Source: Pseudomonas sp. RIT409
GTDB taxonomy: Bacteria; Pseudomonadota; Gammaproteobacteria; Pseudomonadales; Pseudomonadaceae
Assembly: GCF_003052515.2 (NCBI RefSeq)
Contig: NZ_QARE02000009.1
Coordinates: 1-64,000 of the forward strand
Direction of reading: 5' to 3'
Length of the DNA: 64,000 nucleotides
How positions within the stretch are numbered: the first letter of the stretch is position 1; every line of letters starts with the position of its first letter. The notes under the pieces were generated by a model. It searched no databases and was not told the origin of the DNA. It saw only the letters and a program-made list of their open reading frames with translations. Shown here one piece after another: positions 44,842 to 53,895 of this stretch. Made by a program: the position numbers and the translations under genes.

Positions 44842-46903
44842 TGACTCATTGGAAATGCTGGCGGTCGAGGCCGGGCTGTCAGTCGATTGGAAAGACGCCA
44901 ACGCCCGACCGCAAAGGGTTAGCCCGGAGGTGCTGCGCAAGGTACTGAACGGACTGGGCTACCCCGCCGACGACGACGCACAGATCGATGAAAGTCTGAA
45001 ACGCCTCCAGGAACAAAGCCAGTCAACAACGCCTCCGCCGCTGCTAACGGTCGACCACGGCAGCAATCTGGATCTTTCGGCATGGTTCAAGCCCGGGACA
45101 CCCTTCGTGCTGGAGCTCGAGGACGGCTCGCGGCTGGATGCCAAACTGACCGCCAACGGCGAGTTGCCCGCGTTGGCAACGGTGGGTTACCAGCAACTGG
45201 CGATCGCGGGTCAGCACCTGACCATCGCGGTCGCACCCAAGACGGCCTACACCCTGGCGATGGCCATGGACACCGGCGTGCCCCGCGCGTGGGGCCTGAC
45301 CTTGCAACTGTATTACTTGCACCGCAAAGGCGATGGCGGCTTCGGCGATACCCAGGCGCTGGAAACCTTCGTTCGCTCGGCAGGCGAACGGGGCGCGGCG
45401 GCCGTGGCCATCAGTCCGGTGCATGCAATGTTTTCCAACGACAGCGAGCGCTTCAGCCCCTATTCCCCTTCCAGTCGCCTGTTTCTCAACGCCCTGTATG
45501 CAGCCCCCGGCGCCATCCTTGGCGAGCGAGCGGTGCGCGCCGCCGTCGAGCAGACCGGGTTGGGCGAGGAACTGCAGCGCCTGGAGGGCTTGCCCCTGAT
45601 TGACTGGCCCGCCGCAGCGGCGGCCAAATGGAAACTCTACCGGGCCCTGTATGCGTCGTTCATCGGCGGCGCCCATCCACTGCACGAGGATTTCAACAGC
45701 TTCCGTCATGCAGGCGGCGAAGCGCTGGAAAATCACTGCCGCTTCGAGGCCCTGCGCGATGAAGCCGATGCGTTGGGTATCGGAGGCAACTGGCACGAAT
45801 GGCCAGACGCGTACAAAAACCCGCGCAGCCCCACCCTCAACGAGTTTGCGTCCCGACATGGCGAGCAAATCGGCTTCCACGCCTTCGCTCAGTGGCTGAT
45901 CGCGCGAGGCCTGGAGCGAGCACAGACCGCAGCCAAAAGCAGTGGCATGAGCATTGGCCTGATCGGGGATCTGGCGGTGGGCGCAGACGGCGCCGGTAGC
46001 CAGGCCTGGAGTCGTCAGGACGAGCTGCTGTCGGCACTCACCGTAGGTGCCCCGCCGGACATCCTCAACCGCTCGGGGCAGAGTTGGGGCATCTCCGCCT
46101 TCTCGCCCACCGGCCTGAAGCGCAACGGGTTTCGCGCCTTTATCGAGATGCTGCGCGCCAACTTCGCCCACGCAGGCGGGTTGCGCATCGACCACGTGAT
46201 GGGTTTGCAGCGGCTGTGGGTCGTTCCGTTGGATTCCCCCCCGAGTGAAGGGGCGTACCTGAATTACCCGCTGGACGACATGCTGCGGCTGTTGTGCCTG
46301 GAGTCCTGGCGCCACAAGGCCGTGGTGCTTGGCGAAGACCTGGGCACAGTGCCGGATGGCCTGCATGAGAAACTCTCGAGCAGGGGCATCCTGGGCATGC
46401 GGGTGCTGCTGTTCGAACAGGACAACGCCCATTTCAAACCCATTATCAAATGGTCCGACGATGCGCTGGCGACCACCAGCACCCATGACCTGCCCACCCT
46501 GACCGGCTGGCTCAGCGAGCTGGACATCGACTGGAACAAGACCCTGGGCCACATCGACGAAGAGACCGAGCAGCAATGGCGCACTGCGCGCGAGCGTGAA
46601 CGCCAAGGGCTGCGCGCAGCCATGCAGCACAATTACGGCATGCACGGCGCCGACGACACCGATCTCATCGATGGCAGTGTGCGCTATCTGGGCCACACCC
46701 GTGCGCCGTTGGTCCTGCTGCCGATCGAGGACGCGCTGGGCATCGACCAGCAAGCCAACATCCCAGGCACCACTGACAGTCACCCTAATTGGCGTCGGCG
46801 CCTGCCCGGCGACAGCGCCGCGCTGCTGGATAACCCAAATGCCGCTCGCCGCCTGGAAATCCTCGCCCTCGCACGGCGCCAGGCTGCGGAGCGCGATCAA
46901 TGA
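44834..46903 (+). CDS. malQ: 4-alpha-glucanotransferase (amylomaltase)
   Basis: MalQ (GH77) shuffles alpha-1,4-glucan chains and releases glucose. The 689-residue product has an N-terminal helical region and the barrel. The nucleophile Asp is in GLRIDHVMGL, the acid Glu in VVLGEDLGTVP, and the third Asp in TSTHDLPTLTGW. The ATG at 44834 follows GGAGG and lies inside the end of treZ (8-base overlap). Its stop overlaps the treY ATG (ATGA). It recycles the short glucans left by TreY, TreZ and GlgX. Confidence 0.95.
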   Translation: MSNDSLEMLAVEAGLSVDWKDANARPQRVSPEVLRKVLNGLGYPADDDAQIDESLKRLQEQSQSTTPPPLLTVDHGSNLDLSAWFKPGTPFVLELEDGSRLDAKLTANGELPALATVGYQQLAIAGQHLTIAVAPKTAYTLAMAMDTGVPRAWGLTLQLYYLHRKGDGGFGDTQALETFVRSAGERGAAAVAISPVHAMFSNDSERFSPYSPSSRLFLNALYAAPGAILGERAVRAAVEQTGLGEELQRLEGLPLIDWPAAAAAKWKLYRALYASFIGGAHPLHEDFNSFRHAGGEALENHCRFEALRDEADALGIGGNWHEWPDAYKNPRSPTLNEFASRHGEQIGFHAFAQWLIARGLERAQTAAKSSGMSIGLIGDLAVGADGAGSQAWSRQDELLSALTVGAPPDILNRSGQSWGISAFSPTGLKRNGFRAFIEMLRANFAHAGGLRIDHVMGLQRLWVVPLDSPPSEGAYLNYPLDDMLRLLCLESWRHKAVVLGEDLGTVPDGLHEKLSSRGILGMRVLLFEQDNAHFKPIIKWSDDALATTSTHDLPTLTGWLSELDIDWNKTLGHIDEETEQQWRTARERERQGLRAAMQHNYGMHGADDTDLIDGSVRYLGHTRAPLVLLPIEDALGIDQQANIPGTTDSHPNWRRRLPGDSAALLDNPNAARRLEILALARRQAAERDQ

Positions 46904-49695
46904 GCTCATTCATGCCTGCCTTGAAATCACTGCGCGCCACTCAGCGCCTTCAGTTCCACAAAGACTTTACCCTCGACGACGCCACGGCCCTGGTGCCCTA
47001 CTTCGCTGCACTGGGCATCAGCCATGTCTACGCATCGCCCCTGCTCAAGGCGCGCGCCGGGTCCATGCACGGCTATGACGTGGTCGATCCGCGAGTGATC
47101 AACCCTGAACTGGGCGGCGAGCCCGCGCTTCGTCGCTTGGTCGCGGCGCTTCGCGAGCACGGCATGGGGCTGATTCTGGACATCGTCTCCAACCACATGG
47201 CCGTGGGCGGTGCCGATAACCCTTGGTGGCTGGACTTGCTGGAATGGGGGCAACGCAGCCCCTACGCGAAGTTCTTTGACATCCAGTGGAATTCACCCGA
47301 CCCCTTGCTCAAGGGCCAGTTGCTGCAGCCGTTCCTGAGCACCGATTACGGGACCGTGCTGCAGAACGGCGAGGTGCCGGTGCGCTTCGACGCCGAGCAA
47401 GGCAGCTTCCGGGTCGAACACTACCAGCATCACTTTCCGATCAACCCGGGGACTTACGGCCCGTTGCTGTCGGCAGCGAATCGGGCAGCGCTGGACGAGT
47501 TTGCCGAGCGCTTTACCCAGCTTGACAGCCAACCCGACGCCTACGAACGTGCCAAGGCGGCCAGAGCGGATCTGATTGCGCGGATCAAGGCAGATCCGTC
47601 CCTGGCCGAAGCCATCGAATCAGGCCTGGCGCAATTCGATTCACGAGAGCCGGAAGGCTTCGAGCGACTGCATCGACTGCTGGAGCGCCAAGACTACCGG
47701 CTGGCCAGCTGGCGTACCGCGGGCGACGACATCAACTGGCGGCGGTTCTTCGACATCAATGAACTGGGCGGCCTGAAAGTCGAGCGCTCGCAGGTGTTCG
47801 AAGCCACCCATGCGAAGATTTTCCAACTGATCGCCGAGGGCCTGGTGGATGGTTTGCGCATTGACCACATTGACGGCCTGGCAGACCCTCGAGGCTATTG
47901 CCGCAAACTGCGTCGCCGGGTCGACAGCCTGCTGAAGCTGCGTCCGAAAGGCACCGAACTTAGCCATGTGCCGATTTTCGTCGAAAAGATCCTCGGCCCT
48001 GATGAGCCCGTACGCGCCGACTGGAACGTGGACGGCACCACCGGCTACGAGTTCATGAACCAAGTGTCGCTGCTGCAGCACGATCCCAAAGGCGAAGCGG
48101 TGCTGGGGGACCTGTGGAGCCGCATCAGCGGGCGCACCGCCGATTTCAACCAGGAAGTGCTCGAAGCACGCGATCTGGTGCTGCATGGCTCCCTGGCCGG
48201 GGATTTCGAAAACCTCGCCCAAGCGCTGCTCCAAGTGGCTCGCAGCGACGTGATGAGTCGCGACCTCACCTTGGGCGCTATTCGACGTGCCCTGCTGGCG
48301 CTGGTGGGCAACTTCCCGGTGTACCGCACCTATATCACCGCCTGTGGGCGCTCGGAGGAAGACGAACGCTTCTTCCAACAAGCGATGGAAGGCGCTCGAG
48401 AAACGCTGAGCGAGGGTGATTGGCCAGTGCTGGATTCCCTGGCGCGCTGGCTGGGCGGCGAGCGGCTGCGCGACTACCCCAGCGGCCCCCTGCGCGAAAT
48501 GCGGCGCAAAGCGTGCAATCGCTTCCAGCAACTGACCTCGCCGGTGGCGGCCAAATCGGTCGAGGACACCTCGTTCTATCGCTCGGCCGTCCTGCTCTCG
48601 CGCAACGACGTCGGCTTTCACCCGCAACATTTCAGTGCACCGATCACCGCATTTCACGATGCTTGTATCGAACGCGGTGCGCATTTCCCCAACAACCTGC
48701 TGACCACCGCCACCCACGACCATAAGCGCGGAGAAGACACCCGTACCCGCCTGGCCGTGCTCAGCGAGCACGCTCCCTGGTATGCCGAACAAGTGGAACG
48801 CTGGCTGCAACTGTCTGCACCCCTCAAGGGGGGCGAGACCCAGATCAGCCCTGGCGACGAACTGATGCTGTATCAGGCCATACTGGGCAGTTGGCCCTTT
48901 GGAATCGAGGGGGACGAGGCCTTCGAAGCCTATTCGAAACGTTTGACGCAGTGGCAGGAAAAAGCCTTGCGCGAAGCGAAACTGCATAGCAGTTGGAGCG
49001 CACCCAACGAGGCGTACGAGACGGCTTGCCGTGAATTTCTGCAAACGGTGTTGATGAGTCCGGATGCCCTGGCCTTGCGTCAATCCATTGGTGCGACTGC
49101 CAATCGGATCGCCCCCGCAGGCGCATTGAACAGTCTGGCGCAAACTTTGCTGCGGATGACCGTGCCCGGTGTCCCTGATCTGTATCAGGGCACTGAATTC
49201 TGGGATTTCAGCCTGGTGGACCCGGACAATCGTCGTCCGGTGGACTACCCCGCTCGCCAACGCGCGCTGAGTGACACCACGGCGCTCACCGAGCTGCTCG
49301 CCCAGTGGCAGGACGGTCGGATCAAACAGGCGTTGATCGCACAGGTGCTCATGCTGCGCGATCAGTACCCGACGCTGTTCAGCGACGGCCGCTATCAACC
49401 CCTCGACGTGGTCGGCGAACAGGCCGAACACGTCTTGGCCTTTGCCCGAATTCAGGAGGATAAGCGGGCGATCGTTGTGGTTCCACGTTTGCCGGCTGAA
49501 CTATTGGGCACCGCGCAAACTCCATTCATCAACGCGGCAAATTGGGGCGATACACGAATTATCCTGCCGTTCGCTGATTCAAATCCAAATTGGAAGGGAC
49601 TTTTTGCGCAGACTACAGTCACAACCAACAAGGAATTGTCGCTCAGCGCAGCGCTCAAGGAATTTTCCGTCAATCTGCTTTTTCAAACCTTGTAA
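46900..49695 (+). CDS. treY: Malto-oligosyltrehalose synthase
   Basis: TreY (GH13) turns the reducing end of an alpha-1,4-glucan into a trehalose unit. The product has 931 residues, the large size of the family. It opens with TQRLQFHKDFTLDDATALVPY and LGISHVYASPLLKARAGSMHGYD-type sequence, then DIVSNHMAV. The catalytic Asp is in LRIDHIDGLADP, the Glu in FVEKILGPDE and the third Asp in TATHDHKRGEDTR. The C-terminal part holds PGVPDLYQGTEFWDFSLVDPDNRRP. It overlaps malQ by 4 bases. Confidence 0.96.
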   Translation: MSSFMPALKSLRATQRLQFHKDFTLDDATALVPYFAALGISHVYASPLLKARAGSMHGYDVVDPRVINPELGGEPALRRLVAALREHGMGLILDIVSNHMAVGGADNPWWLDLLEWGQRSPYAKFFDIQWNSPDPLLKGQLLQPFLSTDYGTVLQNGEVPVRFDAEQGSFRVEHYQHHFPINPGTYGPLLSAANRAALDEFAERFTQLDSQPDAYERAKAARADLIARIKADPSLAEAIESGLAQFDSREPEGFERLHRLLERQDYRLASWRTAGDDINWRRFFDINELGGLKVERSQVFEATHAKIFQLIAEGLVDGLRIDHIDGLADPRGYCRKLRRRVDSLLKLRPKGTELSHVPIFVEKILGPDEPVRADWNVDGTTGYEFMNQVSLLQHDPKGEAVLGDLWSRISGRTADFNQEVLEARDLVLHGSLAGDFENLAQALLQVARSDVMSRDLTLGAIRRALLALVGNFPVYRTYITACGRSEEDERFFQQAMEGARETLSEGDWPVLDSLARWLGGERLRDYPSGPLREMRRKACNRFQQLTSPVAAKSVEDTSFYRSAVLLSRNDVGFHPQHFSAPITAFHDACIERGAHFPNNLLTTATHDHKRGEDTRTRLAVLSEHAPWYAEQVERWLQLSAPLKGGETQISPGDELMLYQAILGSWPFGIEGDEAFEAYSKRLTQWQEKALREAKLHSSWSAPNEAYETACREFLQTVLMSPDALALRQSIGATANRIAPAGALNSLAQTLLRMTVPGVPDLYQGTEFWDFSLVDPDNRRPVDYPARQRALSDTTALTELLAQWQDGRIKQALIAQVLMLRDQYPTLFSDGRYQPLDVVGEQAEHVLAFARIQEDKRAIVVVPRLPAELLGTAQTPFINAANWGDTRIILPFADSNPNWKGLFAQTTVTTNKELSLSAALKEFSVNLLFQTL

Positions 49696-49712
49696 TACCT
49701 GGGAGTGTCGAG

Positions 49713-50120
49713 ATGAGTGCCGACGAAAAACGAATCAGCGAGCTGGCCCACCAGATTTGGGAATCTGAGGGCAAGCCTCATGGTCAAGACGCGCGCCATT
49801 GGGAAATGGCTCGCAAACTGGCAGACGCGGAAGCCAAGTCGCCTAAAAAAGCGGCGTCGGCCAAAGCGGCCAAGCCTAAGGCTGAACCTAAAACTGCGGC
49901 GTCCAAGCCGGCGGCAAAATCCGCCGATAAATCCGCCGCTAAACCGGCTTCCAAACCCGCTGTGAAGGCGGCCGAGAAGCCTGCTGCCAAACCCAAGGCA
50001 CCGGCCAAACCTAAAGCCGCCGCCAGCACCGCCGATTCCGGATCGGCCAAGCCGGCGCCCAAGCCTGCTGCCAAACCTGCCGCGAAGAAGGCGCCGGCTG
50101 CCAAGCCTCCCGCGCCGTGA
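49713..50120 (+). CDS. DUF2934 protein with Lys/Ala/Pro-rich tail
   Basis: The 135-residue protein starts with a DUF2934 domain (about 1-40, RISELAHQIWESEGKPHGQD and a second helix). The tail (about 45-135) is built almost wholly of Lys, Ala and Pro in KPAAK-like repeats. Such tails resemble histone H1-like bacterial proteins and may bind nucleic acid or acidic polymer. The function is unknown. The ATG at 49713 follows GGGAG. The gene lies 17 bases after treY and 186 before glgX, so it probably belongs to the operon. I expect a role linked to glucan or stress, but that is inference. Confidence 0.82.
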   Translation: MSADEKRISELAHQIWESEGKPHGQDARHWEMARKLADAEAKSPKKAASAKAAKPKAEPKTAASKPAAKSADKSAAKPASKPAVKAAEKPAAKPKAPAKPKAAASTADSGSAKPAPKPAAKPAAKKAPAAKPPAP

Positions 50121-50157
50121 ATCGCCCACGGCGAGTGATCGTCGTGCTGCAAGCCTT

Positions 50158-50198
50158 TACCGCAGGGATCGCCTGAAAAAGATCGTCCCCCTGCGGTA
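50158..50198 (+). other. Long hairpin between the DUF2934 gene and glgX
   Basis: TACCGCAGGG and CCCTGCGGTA form a perfect 10-bp stem, with further short pairing (GATC/GATC) inside. No T-run follows, so it is not a standard terminator. It may be a processing or partial-termination site that sets glgX apart from the upstream genes. Confidence 0.5.
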
Positions 50199-50306
50199 GC
50201 CCCTTTGCCCCAACCCAATTCGATTACGCAGTTCGGCGGTTAACGCTCCGCCAACGGCACGGGCGCTGTTCGCCTTCAGGAAATCACTCGAACTTCAGGA
50301 ACCACC

Positions 50307-52496
50307 ATGAGCAAGCAAGACAAGAACACCGCCCCCGAGAAAAAAGAAGCAGCGAAAGCCGACGCACCGGAAACCCCGACTTCGCGTATTCGGGAAGGGC
50401 TGCCCTTCCCGCTTGGCGCCAACTGGGACGGACTGGGCGTCAACTTTGCGATCTTTTCCGCCAACGCGACCAAGGTCGAACTGTGCCTGTTCGATGCCAC
50501 CGGCGAAACCGAGCTGGAACGCATCGAGCTCCCCGAGTACACCGATGAGATCTTTCACGGCTACCTGCCCGACGCCCATCCAGGGCTGATTTACGGCTAT
50601 CGCGTGTACGGTCCGTACGACCCCAAGAACGGTCACCGCTTCAACCACAACAAGCTTTTGATCGACCCCTACGCCAAGCAGTTGGTGGGCGAACTCAAAT
50701 GGTCCGAAGCCTTGTTCGGCTACACCATCGGCCACCCCGATGGCGACCTCAGCTTCGATGAGCGAGACAGTGCGCCGTATGTGCCCAAAAGCAAGGTCAT
50801 CGACCCCGCATACACCTGGGGCCGTGATCAACGCGTGGCGGTACCTTGGGAAAAAACCATTCTCTACGAGACCCACACGCGCGGGTTCACCATGCGTCAC
50901 CCGTCCGTCCCGGATGAGCTCAAAGGCACGTTTTCCGGGCTGATGGTCGATGACGTGATCCAGCACATCAAGGGGCTGGGCGTGTCATCCGTGGAACTGC
51001 TGCCGATCCATGCCTTCGTCAACGATCAACACCTGCTGCAAAAGGGCATGACCAACTACTGGGGCTACAACAGCATCGCGTTCTTCGCCCCGGACCCTCG
51101 TTACCTGGCCCATGGCAAGATCGCCGAGTTCAAGGAAATGGTCGCGCACATGCACCATGCGGGCCTCGAAGTCATTCTCGACGTGGTCTACAACCACACT
51201 GCCGAAGGCAATGAGTTGGGCCCGACCCTGTCCATGCGCGGCATCGACAACGCCTCGTATTACCGGCTGATGCCCGATGACAAGCGTTACTACATCAACG
51301 ACTCCGGCACCGGCAACACACTCGACCTCAGCCACCCCTGCGTCCTGCAGATGGTCACCGACTCACTGCGGTATTGGGCGAGCGAAATGCACGTCGATGG
51401 TTTCCGCTTCGACCTGGCCACTATCCTGGGCCGCTACCACGACGGTTTCAACGAGCGGCACAGCTTCCTGGTCGCTTGCCGTCAGGACCCAGTGCTGCGT
51501 CAGGTCAAACTCATCGCCGAGCCATGGGACTGCGGCCCGGGTGGCTATCAGGTCGGGCACTTCGCGCCGGGTTGGGCGGAATGGAACGACAAGTTCCGCG
51601 ACACCGTCCGCGCATTCTGGAAGGGCGACGAAGGTCAGCTGGCGGACCTGGCCAGCCGTCTGACGGCCTCTGGCAACCTGTTCAACCATCGCGGGCGTCG
51701 GCCGTTCGCCTCGGTGAACTTCGTCACCGCCCACGACGGCTTCACGCTGCACGACCTGGTGTCGTACAACGACAAGCACAACGAAGACAATGACGAGAAC
51801 AACCAGGACGGCAGCAACGACAACCGCTCGTGGAACCATGGCGTAGAGGGCCCGACCGAGGACCCGGACATCAATGCATTGCGTCTGCGCCAGATGCGCA
51901 ACTTCTTCGCCACCCTGCTGTTCTCCCAAGGCACGCCGATGATCGTCGCCGGCGACGAATTCGCGCGTACCCAACACGGCAACAACAACGCGTATTGCCA
52001 GGACAGTGAAATCGGTTGGGTCAACTGGGATTGGGACGCCGACGGCAAGGCACTGCACACCTTCGTCAAGCGCCTGATCAAGCTGCGCCTGACCTACCCT
52101 GTGCTGCGTCGCGGACGTTTCCTGGTGGGTGATTACAACGAGGAGCTGGGGGTCAAGGACGTTACCTGGCTGTCACCCAACGGTGACGAAATGGGCATCG
52201 AGCAATGGGAAGATCGCAACGCCAAGTGCCTGGGCATGTTGATCGATGGACGCGCTCAGGAGACCGGCATCCGCCGCCGCGGTGCCGACGCCACGATGCT
52301 GCTGGTGGTCAACTCGCACCATGAAGGGGTCAACTTCACCCTGCCGGAAGTGCCGGAAGGCGTGAACTGGATCGGCCTGGTCGATACCAACCAGCCGGAT
52401 ATCAAAGGCAAGGAGCGGTTTGAATTCGGTACCGAATACACCGTCACCCCTCGTTCGCTGCTGCTCTTCGTGTTGCAGAAAGAGGATGAGGCGTGA
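50307..52496 (+). CDS. glgX: Glycogen debranching enzyme
   Basis: GlgX (GH13, CBM48) cleaves alpha-1,6 branches of glycogen. The 729-residue product has a charged N-terminal extension (about 1-25), the CBM48 domain (LGANWDGLGVNFAIFSANATKV), and the barrel with ETHTRGFTMRHP and DVVYNHTAEGNELGPT. The nucleophile Asp is in GFRFDLATILGR, the acid Glu in LIAEPWDCGPGGYQ and the third Asp in TAHDGFTLHDL. It ends the cluster; a 10-bp stem (52534-52569) follows. Confidence 0.96.
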   Translation: MSKQDKNTAPEKKEAAKADAPETPTSRIREGLPFPLGANWDGLGVNFAIFSANATKVELCLFDATGETELERIELPEYTDEIFHGYLPDAHPGLIYGYRVYGPYDPKNGHRFNHNKLLIDPYAKQLVGELKWSEALFGYTIGHPDGDLSFDERDSAPYVPKSKVIDPAYTWGRDQRVAVPWEKTILYETHTRGFTMRHPSVPDELKGTFSGLMVDDVIQHIKGLGVSSVELLPIHAFVNDQHLLQKGMTNYWGYNSIAFFAPDPRYLAHGKIAEFKEMVAHMHHAGLEVILDVVYNHTAEGNELGPTLSMRGIDNASYYRLMPDDKRYYINDSGTGNTLDLSHPCVLQMVTDSLRYWASEMHVDGFRFDLATILGRYHDGFNERHSFLVACRQDPVLRQVKLIAEPWDCGPGGYQVGHFAPGWAEWNDKFRDTVRAFWKGDEGQLADLASRLTASGNLFNHRGRRPFASVNFVTAHDGFTLHDLVSYNDKHNEDNDENNQDGSNDNRSWNHGVEGPTEDPDINALRLRQMRNFFATLLFSQGTPMIVAGDEFARTQHGNNNAYCQDSEIGWVNWDWDADGKALHTFVKRLIKLRLTYPVLRRGRFLVGDYNEELGVKDVTWLSPNGDEMGIEQWEDRNAKCLGMLIDGRAQETGIRRRGADATMLLVVNSHHEGVNFTLPEVPEGVNWIGLVDTNQPDIKGKERFEFGTEYTVTPRSLLLFVLQKEDEA

Positions 52497-52533
52497 TCGC
52501 TCCGGCAGCCTAGCCTGATCCCACCTCAATCGG

Positions 52534-52569
52534 CGCCCGAACCCTCCGTCACAGGAAACGGTTCGGGCG
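52534..52569 (+). terminator. Terminator-like hairpin after glgX
   Basis: CGCCCGAACC and GGTTCGGGCG form a perfect 10-bp stem with a 16-base loop. The sequence after it is C/T-rich but has no T-run, so termination may be Rho-assisted. Confidence 0.55.
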
Positions 52570-52704
52570 TCCGCCTCCTTGCTCCCCTCCCCAATCGCCC
52601 GCCGCTGTACCGAAATGCCTCTCAAGTGCCTTAAACTGCCGCCTGGCAATGGATGAAACCCCGACGGCACCCGCCGCGCGGGCCAGGATCAAGGCGGTCG
52701 CTGC

Positions 52705-53679
52705 ATGCAAGGTACGAAAACGCATAAAACGGTAGTGATGGTGCTGTTCAATGACGTGCTGTTGCTGGATGTCACAGGCCCGATGGATGTCTTCTCCATC
52801 ACCAACCGCATGCTCCCCCCAGAAAAACATTACCGACTGCTCACCGTCTCCGAACACCCCGGCTGGGTCCGCGGCTCTTCAGGCTTGAAGGTGCAGGCCG
52901 ACTTGCCGTTGCATGGCTGCCCCTCAGACATTGACCTGCTGCTGGTGCCTGGCGGGCCAGGCGCTTATGGGACCCGCCATCCGCAGTTGAACGAGTGGCT
53001 GCCTGATGCGGCTCGCCGGGCGCGGCGCTTCGGCGCAATCTGCACCGGGATTTTCCTGCTGGCCGACGCCGGGCTGATCGACGGATACCGCTGCACGACG
53101 CACTGGAACTACGTCGAACGTTTGAAGCGTGGCTACCCCGCAGCGCGGGTGGACACCGAGCAGATCTACGTGATCGATCGAAACTTGATCACGTCCGGCG
53201 GCATTACCGCCGGTATTGACATGGCCCTGGCGGTCGTCGCCGAAGACCATGGCAAGGACATTGCCCTGGAGGTGGCGAAAGTCTTGCTGGTCGCGATGAA
53301 GCGCCAGGGCGGCCAGACGCCCTATGGCCCGTTGTTGGCGGCCGTCCCACGGGACGGCTCGGCGATTGCCCGGGTGCAGGCCTACGTCGTGGATCACATC
53401 GACCAGGCCTACAGCATTTCCCGAATGGCGGAAATCGCCGCCATGAGCCCGCGCAATTTTGCCCGTGCGTTTCAGCGTGAAGTGAACATGACCCCCATGC
53501 AATACGTGCAGAACGCGCGCATCGATCACGCGCGCAAGCTCCTGGAAGCCTGCGATGTGCCGCTCAAGGTGCTGGCCTCGCGTTGCGGGTTCGGCAGCGC
53601 TCGGCACATGCGCAAGGTGTTCAACGAGCGTATCGGGCTGTCGCCGAACCAGTATCGACAGCAATTCGGTGGCGGGTGA
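52705..53679 (+). CDS. GlxA-type transcriptional regulator (DJ-1/PfpI plus AraC)
   Basis: The 324-residue protein has an N-terminal DJ-1/PfpI-like domain (about 8-180) with VVMVLFNDVLLLDVTGPMDVF and the nucleophile-elbow-like AICTGIFLLADAG. An AraC-type DNA-binding domain (about 220-320) follows, with SISRMAEIAAMSPRNFARAFQRE and the second helix-turn-helix KVLASRCGFGSARHMRKVF. Members such as GbdR, CdhR and ArgR of Pseudomonas sense small amines or amino acids. The ligand here is unknown. It lies 216 bases upstream of the hydrolase gene in the same direction and may control it. Confidence 0.9.
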   Translation: MQGTKTHKTVVMVLFNDVLLLDVTGPMDVFSITNRMLPPEKHYRLLTVSEHPGWVRGSSGLKVQADLPLHGCPSDIDLLLVPGGPGAYGTRHPQLNEWLPDAARRARRFGAICTGIFLLADAGLIDGYRCTTHWNYVERLKRGYPAARVDTEQIYVIDRNLITSGGITAGIDMALAVVAEDHGKDIALEVAKVLLVAMKRQGGQTPYGPLLAAVPRDGSAIARVQAYVVDHIDQAYSISRMAEIAAMSPRNFARAFQREVNMTPMQYVQNARIDHARKLLEACDVPLKVLASRCGFGSARHMRKVFNERIGLSPNQYRQQFGGG

Positions 53680-53895
53680 TCGTGCTCCTCGCCTCAGCCA
53701 CGGCGCTTGACGTCGGGCTGGGCGCGGCTGACAGGCGTGTGTATCACCGTGTATCCCGGCTCGACACGCATACGCCGTGTTGCAACGCCCGCCCCCCTGG
53801 GACACATCGCAGATACACAGGCGCGCTGAAATGCACCCAAGGCACCCGAGGAGGAATGGCCCTTCTCGCCCCTTGATCAGCATGGAGACGCTCCC

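Noticed and set aside
49850..50115. A DNA repeat array in the DUF2934 tail
   Set aside because: The repetition is at the protein level (Lys/Ala/Pro codons) with irregular units. It is a low-complexity coding tail, not a CRISPR or satellite array.
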